Below are positions 1-5,596 of a DNA stretch of 5,596 nt, piece after piece. Made by a program: the position numbers and the translations under genes. This DNA is from Ectopseudomonas composti. GTDB lineage: Bacteria > Pseudomonadota > Gammaproteobacteria > Pseudomonadales > Pseudomonadaceae. Location of the stretch: NCBI GenBank assembly GCA_946886245.1, contig CAMPIF010000320.1, positions 1-5,596 on the forward strand. Direction: 5' to 3'. Positions within the stretch are counted from its first letter, which is position 1. The number at the start of each line of letters is the position of its first letter. Below the pieces are notes generated by a model, which had not been told where the DNA came from, searched no databases, and saw only the letters and a program-made list of their open reading frames with translations.

Positions 1-23
1 CGCGGCTGAAGCCCCTCCCACAG
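1..23 (-). repeat. REP-like extragenic palindromic sequence, truncated by window edge
   Basis: Read on the minus strand this is GTGGGAGGGGCTTCAGCC followed by GCG. It resembles the short REP sequences common between Pseudomonas genes: a GTGGGAG-type head followed by a small imperfect palindrome (GGCT-TC-AGCC, plus positions 4-13). It lies 13 bases beyond the lolB stop, a typical place for REPs. Only one unit is visible and its outer end is cut off, so a pair or cluster of units cannot be judged. The assignment rests on remembered similarity to Pseudomonas REPs and on position. There is no T-tract, so it is not a clear intrinsic terminator. Confidence 0.6.
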
Positions 24-36
24 AGAAGGTGGTCGC

Positions 37-651
37 TTACTGCCCCAGCTGACGCGGTTGCCAGTCCTTGATCACCAGGGTCACTTCCAGGTCCTGGCCA
101 TGGAGCTTCAGGCGCTCCGGCAGGGCGTAGCCGTTCTGCTCGGTGTAGCGCTGGTATTCCACCTGCCAGCCGTCCTGTTCCAGGCGCGCCAGGTGGCTTT
201 CGCCGTCGAGGGTGATGCGGCTGCGGCTGTCCGGGGCGGGCAGGCCGCGAATCCACCAGAGCAGGTTGGAAACCGGCAGGTCCAGGCGCAGTTGCTCTTG
301 CAGCAGCGCTTCCGGTGATTCGGCGCGGAAGCGGCCACGGTTGGACACTTCCAGCAGGATGTCACCCGGGCGGCCGGTCAGGCGTGCGGCGCCGCCACCC
401 AGCGGGCCGGACAGGCGAATGTCGTAGTAATCCTGGCGCTGCAGCCAGAACAGCGTGGCGCTGCCGGAGTCGCGCGGGGCGCGGATGCCGATCTTGCCGT
501 TGATCTGCCAGCCGTCGAGCTGGGTGATCTGCTCTTTGTGGGCTTTCCACTTGGCCGGGTCGCCCTGGCCTTCCAGCGCTTCGTGCGGGGTGAGGCCGGC
601 GCAGCCGGCGAGCAGGGCGATGAGGCTGAATGCGAGTAGGTGACGAAGCAT
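37..651 (-). CDS. lolB: Outer-membrane lipoprotein insertion receptor LolB
   Basis: LolB takes lipoproteins from the periplasmic carrier LolA and inserts them in the inner leaflet of the outer membrane, the last step of the Lol pathway; it is itself a lipoprotein. The 204-residue product starts with a short signal peptide ending in lipobox L14-A15-G16-C17, with no Asp after the Cys, consistent with outer-membrane sorting. Typical family segments follow: [12 protein letters not shown] (46-57), the LSGPLG stretch (80-85) where the membrane-inserting loop of LolB lies, [13 protein letters not shown] (126-138), and a C-terminal region with [10 protein letters not shown] and LPERL. Length matches the family (about 200). 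The ATG at 651 is preferred; it overlaps the upstream gene's stop as TGATG. An in-frame TTG one codon earlier (654) is possible. The ribosome site is weak (GAGA about 8 bases upstream), so translational coupling to the TPR gene is likely. In many pseudomonads ispE follows lolB, but that region is outside the window. Confidence 0.95.
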   Translation of the reverse strand: MLRHLLAFSLIALLAGCAGLTPHEALEGQGDPAKWKAHKEQITQLDGWQINGKIGIRAPRDSGSATLFWLQRQDYYDIRLSGPLGGGAARLTGRPGDILLEVSNRGRFRAESPEALLQEQLRLDLPVSNLLWWIRGLPAPDSRSRITLDGESHLARLEQDGWQVEYQRYTEQNGYALPERLKLHGQDLEVTLVIKDWQPRQLGQ

Positions 652-2378
652 CAAAGAGTCTCGGAACCGGTCAGGCGCAACAGGGTGTCACGCAGAATGG
701 GGCTGTCGGGCGTTTCGGCGAGGGCGTCGGCCCAGACGCTTCGGGCTTCGCGCTGCTTGCCCTGGGCCCAGAGCACTTCGCCGAGGTGGGCGGCCACTTC
801 GTGGTCGGGGAATTTCTCCAGGGCCTGGCGCAGCAGGCGCTCGGCCTCGTCGAGGTTGCCCAGGCGGTAGTTGACCCAACCGAGGCTGTCGAGAATCGCC
901 GGGTCATCCGGGTTGAGCTGGTGCGCCTTGGCGATCAGGTCGCGCGCCTCTGCGTAGCGCGTGGTGCGGTCGGCCAGGGTGTAGCCGAGTGCGTTGAGCG
1001 CCATGGCGTGCTCCGGCTCGCGCTCGATGATGTAGCGCAGATCGGTTTCCAGCTGCGCCAGGTCATCGCGCTTTTCCGCGAGCATGGCGCGGGTATAGAG
1101 CAGGTTCAGGTCGTTGGGAAATTGCTCCAGGCCCTCGTTGATCACCTTCCAGGCCGGCTCGACCTGCTGGTCATTGCTCAGGCCTTCGGCTTCGATCAGG
1201 TACAGCTGGATGGCGTAATCGGGCTGCGCGTCGCGTGCCTGGGCCAGGCGTGCGCTGGCTTCTTCACCGCGCTGCTCGGCGAACAGCAACTCGGCCTGGC
1301 GTTGCTGGGCCGGCAGGTAGTCATTGCTCGGGCCGACCAGGGCGTATTCCTGCAGGGCGCTGTCGTTGTCGTTCAGCGCCTCGTAGGCGCGGCCGAGGTT
1401 GTAGTGCGCGGCATCGACATGGCTGCGGCGCTCGACCAGCTCTTCGAGGTAGACGATGGCCTCTTCCCAGGCTTCGGCTTCCAGGCACACCAGGGCCAGG
1501 GAGAAACGCAGGTCGTCGTCGTTGGGGTGTTCCTGCACCAGCTTGGAGAACTCGCCCTTGGCGTCGTCGAGGCGATCCTGCTCGACCAGCAGGCGCGCGT
1601 AGGTCAGGCGCAGGCGTTTGTCTTCGGGGTGGTTGCGGATGCCTTTTTGCAGCAGCGGCAGGGCTTCGTCGCCACGGCCGAGGCTCTGCAGCAGGCGGGC
1701 GCGCAGCAGGACCGGCGACACTTCGTTGCTGTCCGCCGCATGGTCTTCGAGCAGTTGCAGGGCCTCTTCGGAGCGGCCGTCCTGTTGCAGGAGGATGGCC
1801 TTGCCGAACAGCAGCTGGCTGTTGTCCGGGTTCTTGCTCAGCAGGCGATCGAAGCCCTGCAGCAGGCCGGCGCGGGTATCCGGGTCGGTCTCGGCGGCAG
1901 ACAGGGCGAGGAAGTCGAAGTGGGTATCGCCCTGGCGCTGCAGCACCTGCTCCATGTAGGTCATGGATTCGTCGTAACGGCCGGCGCGGGCCAGTTGCAC
2001 GGCGGCGGCGCGCTGGGCGTCGATGTTGCTCGGCGCGTTCCTGGCCCAGATCAGTGCGCTGTCGAGCGCAGCCTGTTCGGCGCCGAGGTATTCGGCGATG
2101 CGGAAGGCGCGTTCGGCGACGCCGGCATCGCCGGTGGCATTGGCCTGCTGCACGTAGTTGCCGAGGGCGATGTCGAAGCGATTGCGCTGCCCGGCCAGCT
2201 CGGCGGTGAGCAGGGCGAACAGGGTTTCCTGGCTGAACGAGCCGTATTCGCTCGGTTCCAGCTGGGTGCTCTGGTCGGCTTCCTGTACCGGCGGCGTACC
2301 GTCCGGCTCACTGGGGGCGAAGGTTTGGCAGCCGCTGAGAAGGGCAATGGCGGTGACTAACGCGAGGGGTCTGTTCAT
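651..2378 (-). CDS. lbcA: TPR-repeat outer-membrane lipoprotein, LbcA (PA4667) family
   Basis: A 575-residue lipoprotein built of tetratricopeptide repeats. The signal peptide ends in lipobox L14-S15-G16-C17 followed by Gln, consistent with the outer membrane. A Pro/Glu/Gln-rich linker (about 18-50) leads into helical repeats from about 50 to the C-terminus. The clearest TPR-like units lie near 186-215, 220-250, 254-284, 322-345, 456-490 ([10 protein letters not shown]) and 494-527 ([26 protein letters not shown]). In P. aeruginosa the gene at this locus, beside hemA and lolB, encodes LbcA, the lipoprotein partner of the periplasmic protease CtpA, which delivers peptidoglycan cross-link hydrolases such as MepM for degradation. 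That function is transferred by family and synteny, not shown here. The ATG at 2378 is chosen because it yields the signal peptide and has AAGG four bases upstream; the frame stays open 58 codons further upstream, but that stretch does not look like protein. It forms an operon with lolB. Confidence 0.8.
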   Translation of the reverse strand: MNRPLALVTAIALLSGCQTFAPSEPDGTPPVQEADQSTQLEPSEYGSFSQETLFALLTAELAGQRNRFDIALGNYVQQANATGDAGVAERAFRIAEYLGAEQAALDSALIWARNAPSNIDAQRAAAVQLARAGRYDESMTYMEQVLQRQGDTHFDFLALSAAETDPDTRAGLLQGFDRLLSKNPDNSQLLFGKAILLQQDGRSEEALQLLEDHAADSNEVSPVLLRARLLQSLGRGDEALPLLQKGIRNHPEDKRLRLTYARLLVEQDRLDDAKGEFSKLVQEHPNDDDLRFSLALVCLEAEAWEEAIVYLEELVERRSHVDAAHYNLGRAYEALNDNDSALQEYALVGPSNDYLPAQQRQAELLFAEQRGEEASARLAQARDAQPDYAIQLYLIEAEGLSNDQQVEPAWKVINEGLEQFPNDLNLLYTRAMLAEKRDDLAQLETDLRYIIEREPEHAMALNALGYTLADRTTRYAEARDLIAKAHQLNPDDPAILDSLGWVNYRLGNLDEAERLLRQALEKFPDHEVAAHLGEVLWAQGKQREARSVWADALAETPDSPILRDTLLRLTGSETL

Positions 2379-2499
2379 AGTGCCTTGTCGTGCGTTATTC
2401 CGGGGCGACGGCCGTGTTGACTCGTGCCCTGCGACGTTCGCGGCATCATGACACAAGCCTTGGAGCAAGCCCACTGGCCAGGACGATGCGGCGAACTGT

Positions 2500-2514
2500 C
2501 TATTGGGACAATAG
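2500..2514. repeat. Short perfect inverted repeat, possible operator
   Basis: CTATTG-GGA-CAATAG is a perfect 6-base inverted repeat with a 3-base centre, in the divergent region 74 bases upstream of the hemA start. Its right half contains GGACAAT (2506-2512), which recurs at 2547-2553. A dyad of this size in a divergent control region could be a protein-binding site, but I recognise no matching regulator, and an arm of this length can occur by chance. Confidence 0.35.
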
Positions 2515-2524
2515 GTCGCGGGAG

Positions 2525-2553
2525 TTGTTCTCTCGGAGGCGAAGTAGGACAAT
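2525..2553 (+). promoter_or_regulatory. Weak candidate sigma70 promoter for hemA
   Basis: TTGTTC (2525-2530) and GACAAT (2548-2553) are separated by 17 bases. They match the -35 and -10 consensus at only 3 and 4 of 6 positions. Transcription would start near 2560, giving a leader of roughly 28 bases before hemA. The spacing is good but the hexamers are poor, so this is a candidate only. The -10 falls exactly on the second GGACAAT copy. Confidence 0.2.
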
Positions 2554-2587
2554 TGCCGGCTTCCGTATTGCCCCTCAGCGACCCTGC

Positions 2588-3868
2588 ATGGCCTTTATCG
2601 CCCTCGGTATCAACCACAAGACCGCCTCGGTAGAGGTGCGCGAGCGCGTTGCTTTCACCCCGGAGCAACTGGTCGAAGCCCTGCAGCAGCTGTGCCAGCT
2701 GACGCCCAGCCGTGAGGCGGCGATCCTCTCGACCTGCAACCGCAGCGAGCTGTACCTGGAGCAGGATCAGCTGAGCAGCGACGAAGTGTTGCAGTGGCTG
2801 GCCGACTATCATCGCCTGAGCGTCGACGAGCTGCGTGCCTGCGCCTATGTGCACAGCGAGGACGATGCGGTGCGGCACATGATGCGCGTGGCGTGCGGGC
2901 TCGACTCCATGGTGCTGGGCGAGCCGCAGATTCTCGGCCAGCTCAAGTCTGCCTACGCCGTGGCACGCGAGGCCGGCACCGTCGGGCCGCTGCTGGGGCG
3001 GTTGTTCCAGGCCACCTTCAGCACCGCCAAGACCGTGCGCACCGATACCGCCATCGGCGAGAACCCGGTGTCCGTCGCCTTCGCTGCAGTCAGCCTGGCC
3101 AAGCAGATCTTCGCCGACCTGCACCGCAGCCAGGCGCTGCTGATCGGCGCCGGCGAGACCATCAGCCTGGTGGCGCGCCACCTGCATGATCAGGGCATCA
3201 AGCGCATCGTCGTCGCCAACCGCACCCTGGAGCGCGCCAGTCAGCTGGCCGAGCAGTTCGGCGCGCATGCCGTGCTGCTCTCGGACATTCCCGACGAGCT
3301 GGCGCACAGCGACATCGTCATCAGCTCCACCGCCAGTCAGCTGCCGATTCTCGGCAAGGGCGCGGTGGAAAGCGCGCTGAAAAAGCGCAAGCACAAGCCG
3401 ATCTTCATGGTCGACATCGCCGTGCCGCGCGATATCGAGTCGCAGGTGGGCGAGCTGGATGACGTCTACCTCTATACCGTCGATGACCTGCACGAAGTCA
3501 TCGAGGAAAACCTCAAGAGCCGCCAGGGCGCGGCGCAGGCTGCCGAGGAGCTGGTGGCCGCCGGCACTGACGACTTCATGCAGCGCCTGCGCGAGCTGGC
3601 TGCGGTCGATGTGCTCAAGGCCTACCGTCAGCAGGCCGAGCGCCTGCGCGACGATGAGCTGGCCAAGGCCCAGCGCATGCTGGCCAACGGCAGCAACCCC
3701 GAGGACGTACTGGCGCAACTGGCGCGCGGCCTGACCAACAAGCTGCTGCACGCACCCAGCGTGCGCATGAAGAAACTTACCGCCGAGGGGCGCGTCGACG
3801 CGCTCAGCCTGGCCCAGGAATTGTTCGCCCTCGACGAGAGCGCGCCGCAGGACAAAGGTCTGCAATGA
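2588..3868 (+). CDS. hemA: Glutamyl-tRNA reductase
   Basis: Reduces glutamyl-tRNA(Glu) to glutamate-1-semialdehyde with NADPH in the cytoplasm, the first committed step of the C5 route to 5-aminolevulinate and heme. The 426-residue product has the full family architecture. The catalytic domain carries GINHKTA (7-13), the nucleophile Cys50 in STCNRSE (48-54), and [15 protein letters not shown] (104-118). The NADPH-binding domain has the GAGE turn (187-190), NRT (211-213), and [10 protein letters not shown] (275-284). A C-terminal helical dimerisation domain contains LTNKLLHAP (382-390). Length is close to the usual 415-425. The ATG is fixed by the conserved [12 protein letters not shown] start, although no purine-rich ribosome site precedes it (bases 2575-2587 read CAGCGACCCTGC and nearby). 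Upstream in-frame codons do not look like family sequence. The last four bases overlap prfA (ATGA), so the two genes are probably cotranscribed and coupled. Confidence 0.98.
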   Translation: MAFIALGINHKTASVEVRERVAFTPEQLVEALQQLCQLTPSREAAILSTCNRSELYLEQDQLSSDEVLQWLADYHRLSVDELRACAYVHSEDDAVRHMMRVACGLDSMVLGEPQILGQLKSAYAVAREAGTVGPLLGRLFQATFSTAKTVRTDTAIGENPVSVAFAAVSLAKQIFADLHRSQALLIGAGETISLVARHLHDQGIKRIVVANRTLERASQLAEQFGAHAVLLSDIPDELAHSDIVISSTASQLPILGKGAVESALKKRKHKPIFMVDIAVPRDIESQVGELDDVYLYTVDDLHEVIEENLKSRQGAAQAAEELVAAGTDDFMQRLRELAAVDVLKAYRQQAERLRDDELAKAQRMLANGSNPEDVLAQLARGLTNKLLHAPSVRMKKLTAEGRVDALSLAQELFALDESAPQDKGLQ

Positions 3869-4947
3869 AAGCTTCACTGTTGAACAAGCTGGACAACCTC
3901 AGCGACCGCTTCGAGGAACTGACGGCGCTGCTCGGCGACGCCGAGGTGATTGCCAAGCAGACGCAATTTCGCGCCTATTCCAAGGAATATGCCGAGATCG
4001 AGCCGGTGATCGCCACCTTCCGCGAGCTGCGCAAGGTGCAGGGCGACCTCGAAGGCGCCCAGGCGCTGCTCAAGGACAGCGACGCGGACATGCGCGAGAT
4101 GGCCGAAGAGGAAGTGGCCCAGGCCAAGGACGCGCTGGTCACCCTGGAGGACAAGCTGCAGCGCATGCTGCTGCCGAAAGACCCCAACGACGGGCGTAAC
4201 GTCTACCTGGAAGTGCGCGCCGGCACCGGCGGCGACGAGGCGGCGATCTTCTCCGGCGACCTGTTCCGCATGTATTCGCGCTATGCCGAGAAGCAAGGCT
4301 GGCGGGTCGAGGTGCTGTCGGCCAACGAGGGCGAGCACGGCGGCTTCAAGGAAGTGATCGCCCGCGTCGAAGGCGACAACGTCTACGCCAAGCTCAAGTT
4401 CGAGTCCGGCGCTCATCGTGTGCAGCGTGTGCCGGAGACCGAGTCCCAGGGCCGTATTCATACCTCGGCCTGCACCGTAGCGGTGTTGCCGGAGCCGGAC
4501 GAGCAGGCCGCCATCGAGATCAACCCGGCCGACTTGCGCGTCGATACCTACCGCAGCTCCGGCGCCGGTGGTCAGCACGTCAACACCACCGACTCGGCGA
4601 TCCGCATCACCCACATTCCCACCGGCACCGTGGTGGAGTGTCAGGAAGAGCGCTCGCAGCACAAGAACCGCGCCAAGGCCATGGCCTGGCTGGCGGCCAA
4701 GCTGCAGGACCAGCAGGAAGCGGCGGCGCACAAGGAAATCTCCGAGACGCGCAAGTTGCTGGTGGGCTCCGGCGACCGCTCCGAGCGCATCCGTACCTAC
4801 AACTTCCCGCAGGGCCGGGTGACCGACCACCGCATCAACCTGACCCTGTATTCGCTCAATGAAGTGATGGCCGGTGGTGTCGAGGCCGTGATCGAGCCGC
4901 TGCTGGCCGAATACCAGGCCGATCAGCTGGCGGCGTTGGGCGATTGA
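3865..4947 (+). CDS. prfA: Peptide chain release factor 1 (RF1)
   Basis: RF1 recognises UAA and UAG in the ribosomal A site and triggers peptidyl-tRNA hydrolysis. The 360-residue product matches the family length. An N-terminal helical domain (about 1-105) is followed by [14 protein letters not shown] (116-129). The codon-recognition tripeptide is P190-E191-T192, the PxT form of RF1 rather than the SPF of RF2, and there is no programmed frameshift site. The peptidyl-hydrolysis motif is G235-G236-Q237 in [10 protein letters not shown]; Gln237 is the residue expected to be methylated by PrmC. The C-terminal part includes [11 protein letters not shown] (263-273) and [18 protein letters not shown] (306-323). 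The start overlaps the hemA stop as ATGA and has AAAGG (3854-3858) six bases upstream, a better ribosome site than that of hemA. The hemA-prfA-prmC order is widespread in gammaproteobacteria. Confidence 0.98.
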   Translation: MKASLLNKLDNLSDRFEELTALLGDAEVIAKQTQFRAYSKEYAEIEPVIATFRELRKVQGDLEGAQALLKDSDADMREMAEEEVAQAKDALVTLEDKLQRMLLPKDPNDGRNVYLEVRAGTGGDEAAIFSGDLFRMYSRYAEKQGWRVEVLSANEGEHGGFKEVIARVEGDNVYAKLKFESGAHRVQRVPETESQGRIHTSACTVAVLPEPDEQAAIEINPADLRVDTYRSSGAGGQHVNTTDSAIRITHIPTGTVVECQEERSQHKNRAKAMAWLAAKLQDQQEAAAHKEISETRKLLVGSGDRSERIRTYNFPQGRVTDHRINLTLYSLNEVMAGGVEAVIEPLLAEYQADQLAALGD

Positions 4948-4953
4948 GTATTG

Positions 4954-4965
4954 CCGTGCGCACGG
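4954..4965. repeat. 12-base perfect palindrome just after prfA
   Basis: CCGTGCGCACGG lies 6 bases after the prfA stop. It is perfectly self-complementary and is followed by a small CGGA-ACCG-TCCG hairpin (4963-4974) sharing its edge. No T-tract follows, so it is not a convincing intrinsic terminator. The substring CGCACGG recurs at 5007-5013 inside the adjacent repeat element. Confidence 0.4.
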
Positions 4966-4976
4966 AACCGTCCGTA

Positions 4977-5052
4977 GGGTGGATGACGCTTTATCATCCA
5001 CCATCCCGCACGGTGGATCGATGAAGCCTGAGCGACGCGCTCCGATCCACCC
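4977..5052. repeat. Palindromic GGTGGAT repeat element between prfA and prmC
   Basis: This 76-base element is bounded by inverted termini GGGTGGAT (4977-4984) and ATCCACCC (5045-5052) and is made of two hairpins. The left one pairs GGTGGATGA (4978-4986) with TCATCCACC (4994-5002) across a 7-base loop. The right one pairs GGTGGATCG (5012-5020) with CGATCCACC (5043-5051), and its loop contains an inner GAGCG-ACG-CGCTC hairpin (5030-5042). No transposase and no reading frame with a ribosome site is present, and I see no clear target-site duplication. It resembles the GTAGGGTGGAT...ATCCACC intergenic repeats I recall from several pseudomonads, so a small non-autonomous or REP-like repeat is the best reading. 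It fills most of a gap between two genes that are usually adjacent or overlapping. Confidence 0.7.
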
Positions 5053-5064
5053 CATGAGAGAACC

Positions 5065-5596
5065 ATGGCCACCATCGAATCCCTGCTCAACACCGCCGAC
5101 CTGCCTGATTCGCCCACGCCGCGTCTGGACGCCGAGCTGCTGTTGGCCGCCGCGCTGAACAAGCCGCGCAGCTACCTGCGCACCTGGCCGGAGCGTGAGC
5201 TGGATGTCGATCAACTGGCCCAGTTTCAGAACAACCTGCAACGCCGTCGCCAGGGCGAGCCGGTCGCTTATATCCTCGGTCATCAGGGCTTCTGGAGCCT
5301 CGATCTGGAAGTGGCGCCGCATACCCTGATCCCTCGTCCGGACACCGAGCTGCTGGTGGAAACCGCGCTCGAGCTGCTGCCTGCAGCGCCGTTGGCCGTG
5401 CTCGATCTGGGCACCGGCACCGGTGCCATTGCCCTGGCTTTGGCCAGCGAACGTCCGACCTGGCAGGTGACCGGTGTGGATCGCGTCGAGGACGCCGTGG
5501 CCCTGGCCGAACGCAATCGCCAGCGCCTGCAACTGGGCAACGCCAGCTTCCTGCACAGCCACTGGTTCTCCGCGCTGACCGGGCAACGCTATGGCC
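5065..5596 (+). CDS. prmC: Release factor glutamine methyltransferase PrmC, 5' part
   Basis: PrmC uses S-adenosylmethionine to N5-methylate the Gln of the GGQ motif in release factors RF1 and RF2. The frame is open from ATG 5065 to the window end, giving 177 residues of the usual roughly 275-285; the catalytic NPPY motif would lie beyond the edge. Visible are the N-terminal helical substrate-binding domain (about 1-85) with RRQGEPVAYILG (61-72) and FWSLDLEVAPHTLIPRPDTE (76-95), then the SAM-binding motif I DLGTGTGAIAL (114-124) and the acidic residue D139 in GVDR ending the second strand. The start has GAGAG (5056-5060) four bases upstream, a modest ribosome site. An out-of-frame ATG at 5054 lies just before it. 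The 117-base gap after prfA holds a palindromic repeat, so direct translational coupling to prfA is unlikely here although cotranscription remains plausible. Confidence 0.95.
   Translation, partial: MATIESLLNTADLPDSPTPRLDAELLLAAALNKPRSYLRTWPERELDVDQLAQFQNNLQRRRQGEPVAYILGHQGFWSLDLEVAPHTLIPRPDTELLVETALELLPAAPLAVLDLGTGTGAIALALASERPTWQVTGVDRVEDAVALAERNRQRLQLGNASFLHSHWFSALTGQRYG

Larger units (their letters stand above)
2379..2587. promoter_or_regulatory. Divergent intergenic control region, TPR lipoprotein gene / hemA
   Basis: This 209-base region separates the start codons of two divergently transcribed genes, so it must hold the promoters of both the TPR-lolB operon (leftward) and hemA-prfA (rightward). 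Visible features are a perfect CTATTG/CAATAG inverted repeat, two exact copies of GGACAAT 41 bases apart, and a GGAGG at 2535-2539 that is too far from the hemA start to act as its ribosome site. I see no convincing consensus sigma70 promoter for the leftward operon, no FNR/Anr-type TTGAT-N4-ATCAA box and no intrinsic terminator. Small reading frames here lack ribosome sites and are not called. Confidence 0.6.

Noticed and set aside
2459..2482. sigma54-like TGGC...TTGCT on the minus strand ahead of the TPR gene
   Set aside because: The spacing between the GG and GC elements is one base too long (TGGC-N8-TTGC), which normally abolishes sigma54 binding, and the -24 box is imperfect.
2500..2514. 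CTATTG-GGA-CAATAG as an FNR/Anr box
   Set aside because: The TTG and CAA halves are separated by 3 bases, whereas the Anr/FNR site requires TTGAT-N4-ATCAA geometry.
2379..2552. 58-codon upstream extension of the TPR lipoprotein frame
   Set aside because: It would bury the signal peptide and lipobox internally. The internal ATG at 2378 has a ribosome site and gives a proper lipoprotein.
2424..2633. Small frame overlapping the hemA start (GTG 2424 or ATG 2448; also a TTG at 2553 after GGAGG)
   Set aside because: No well-spaced ribosome site for any of the starts and no recognisable leader-peptide character. The downstream part overlaps hemA codons, and its Pro/Ser-rich composition looks like a shadow.
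4954..5002. Intrinsic terminator after prfA
   Set aside because: The palindrome and hairpins are GC-rich enough, but no T-run follows any of them, so termination is not supported.
4983..5024. Short frame inside the palindromic element (ATG at 4983, 13 codons)
   Set aside because: No ribosome site, and its sequence is dictated by the hairpin arms.
630..5586. Three long antisense reading frames: 630-2360 plus, 2375-3877 minus, and 3874-5586 minus (500-576 codons each)
   Set aside because: They lie opposite well-supported genes (TPR lipoprotein, hemA, prfA/prmC), show composition expected from GC-rich codon shadowing (long runs of Gly, Val, Gln, Leu, Ala), have no family motifs, and cross gene boundaries.

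Overview
The window is ordinary core chromosome of a high-GC gammaproteobacterium, almost certainly a Pseudomonas sensu lato. The evidence is the gene order, the protein sequences (the HemA N-terminus and PrfA motifs read as pseudomonad), a REP-like repeat at the left edge, and strong G/C third-position bias. That bias also creates long spurious antisense reading frames. The species cannot be fixed from the sequence alone. The intergenic repeats suggest the mendocina/stutzeri/alcaligenes side of the genus rather than P. aeruginosa, but this rests on memory of such repeats.

Layout. Bases 1-23 hold a REP-like sequence cut by the window edge. On the minus strand, 651-2378 encodes a TPR-repeat lipoprotein (LbcA/PA4667 family), followed by lolB (37-651), whose start overlaps the TPR gene's stop. 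A divergent intergenic region of about 209 bp (2379-2587) separates these from the plus-strand cluster hemA (2588-3868), prfA (3865-4947) and prmC (5065 to beyond the right edge). hemA and prfA overlap by ATGA. prfA and prmC are separated by 117 bp that consist mostly of a structured palindromic repeat.

How the genes work together. LolB is the outer-membrane receptor that inserts lipoproteins. The TPR protein is itself a predicted outer-membrane lipoprotein, so it is a likely LolB client encoded in the same operon. HemA makes glutamate-1-semialdehyde from glutamyl-tRNA, the committed step of C5 tetrapyrrole synthesis. PrfA (RF1) terminates translation at UAA and UAG, and PrmC methylates the Gln of the RF1 GGQ motif, so substrate and modifying enzyme are neighbours.

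No new multi-gene system was found. The points most worth a second look are the palindromic element between prfA and prmC, and the unexplained short repeats with no obvious ribosome-binding site ahead of hemA.
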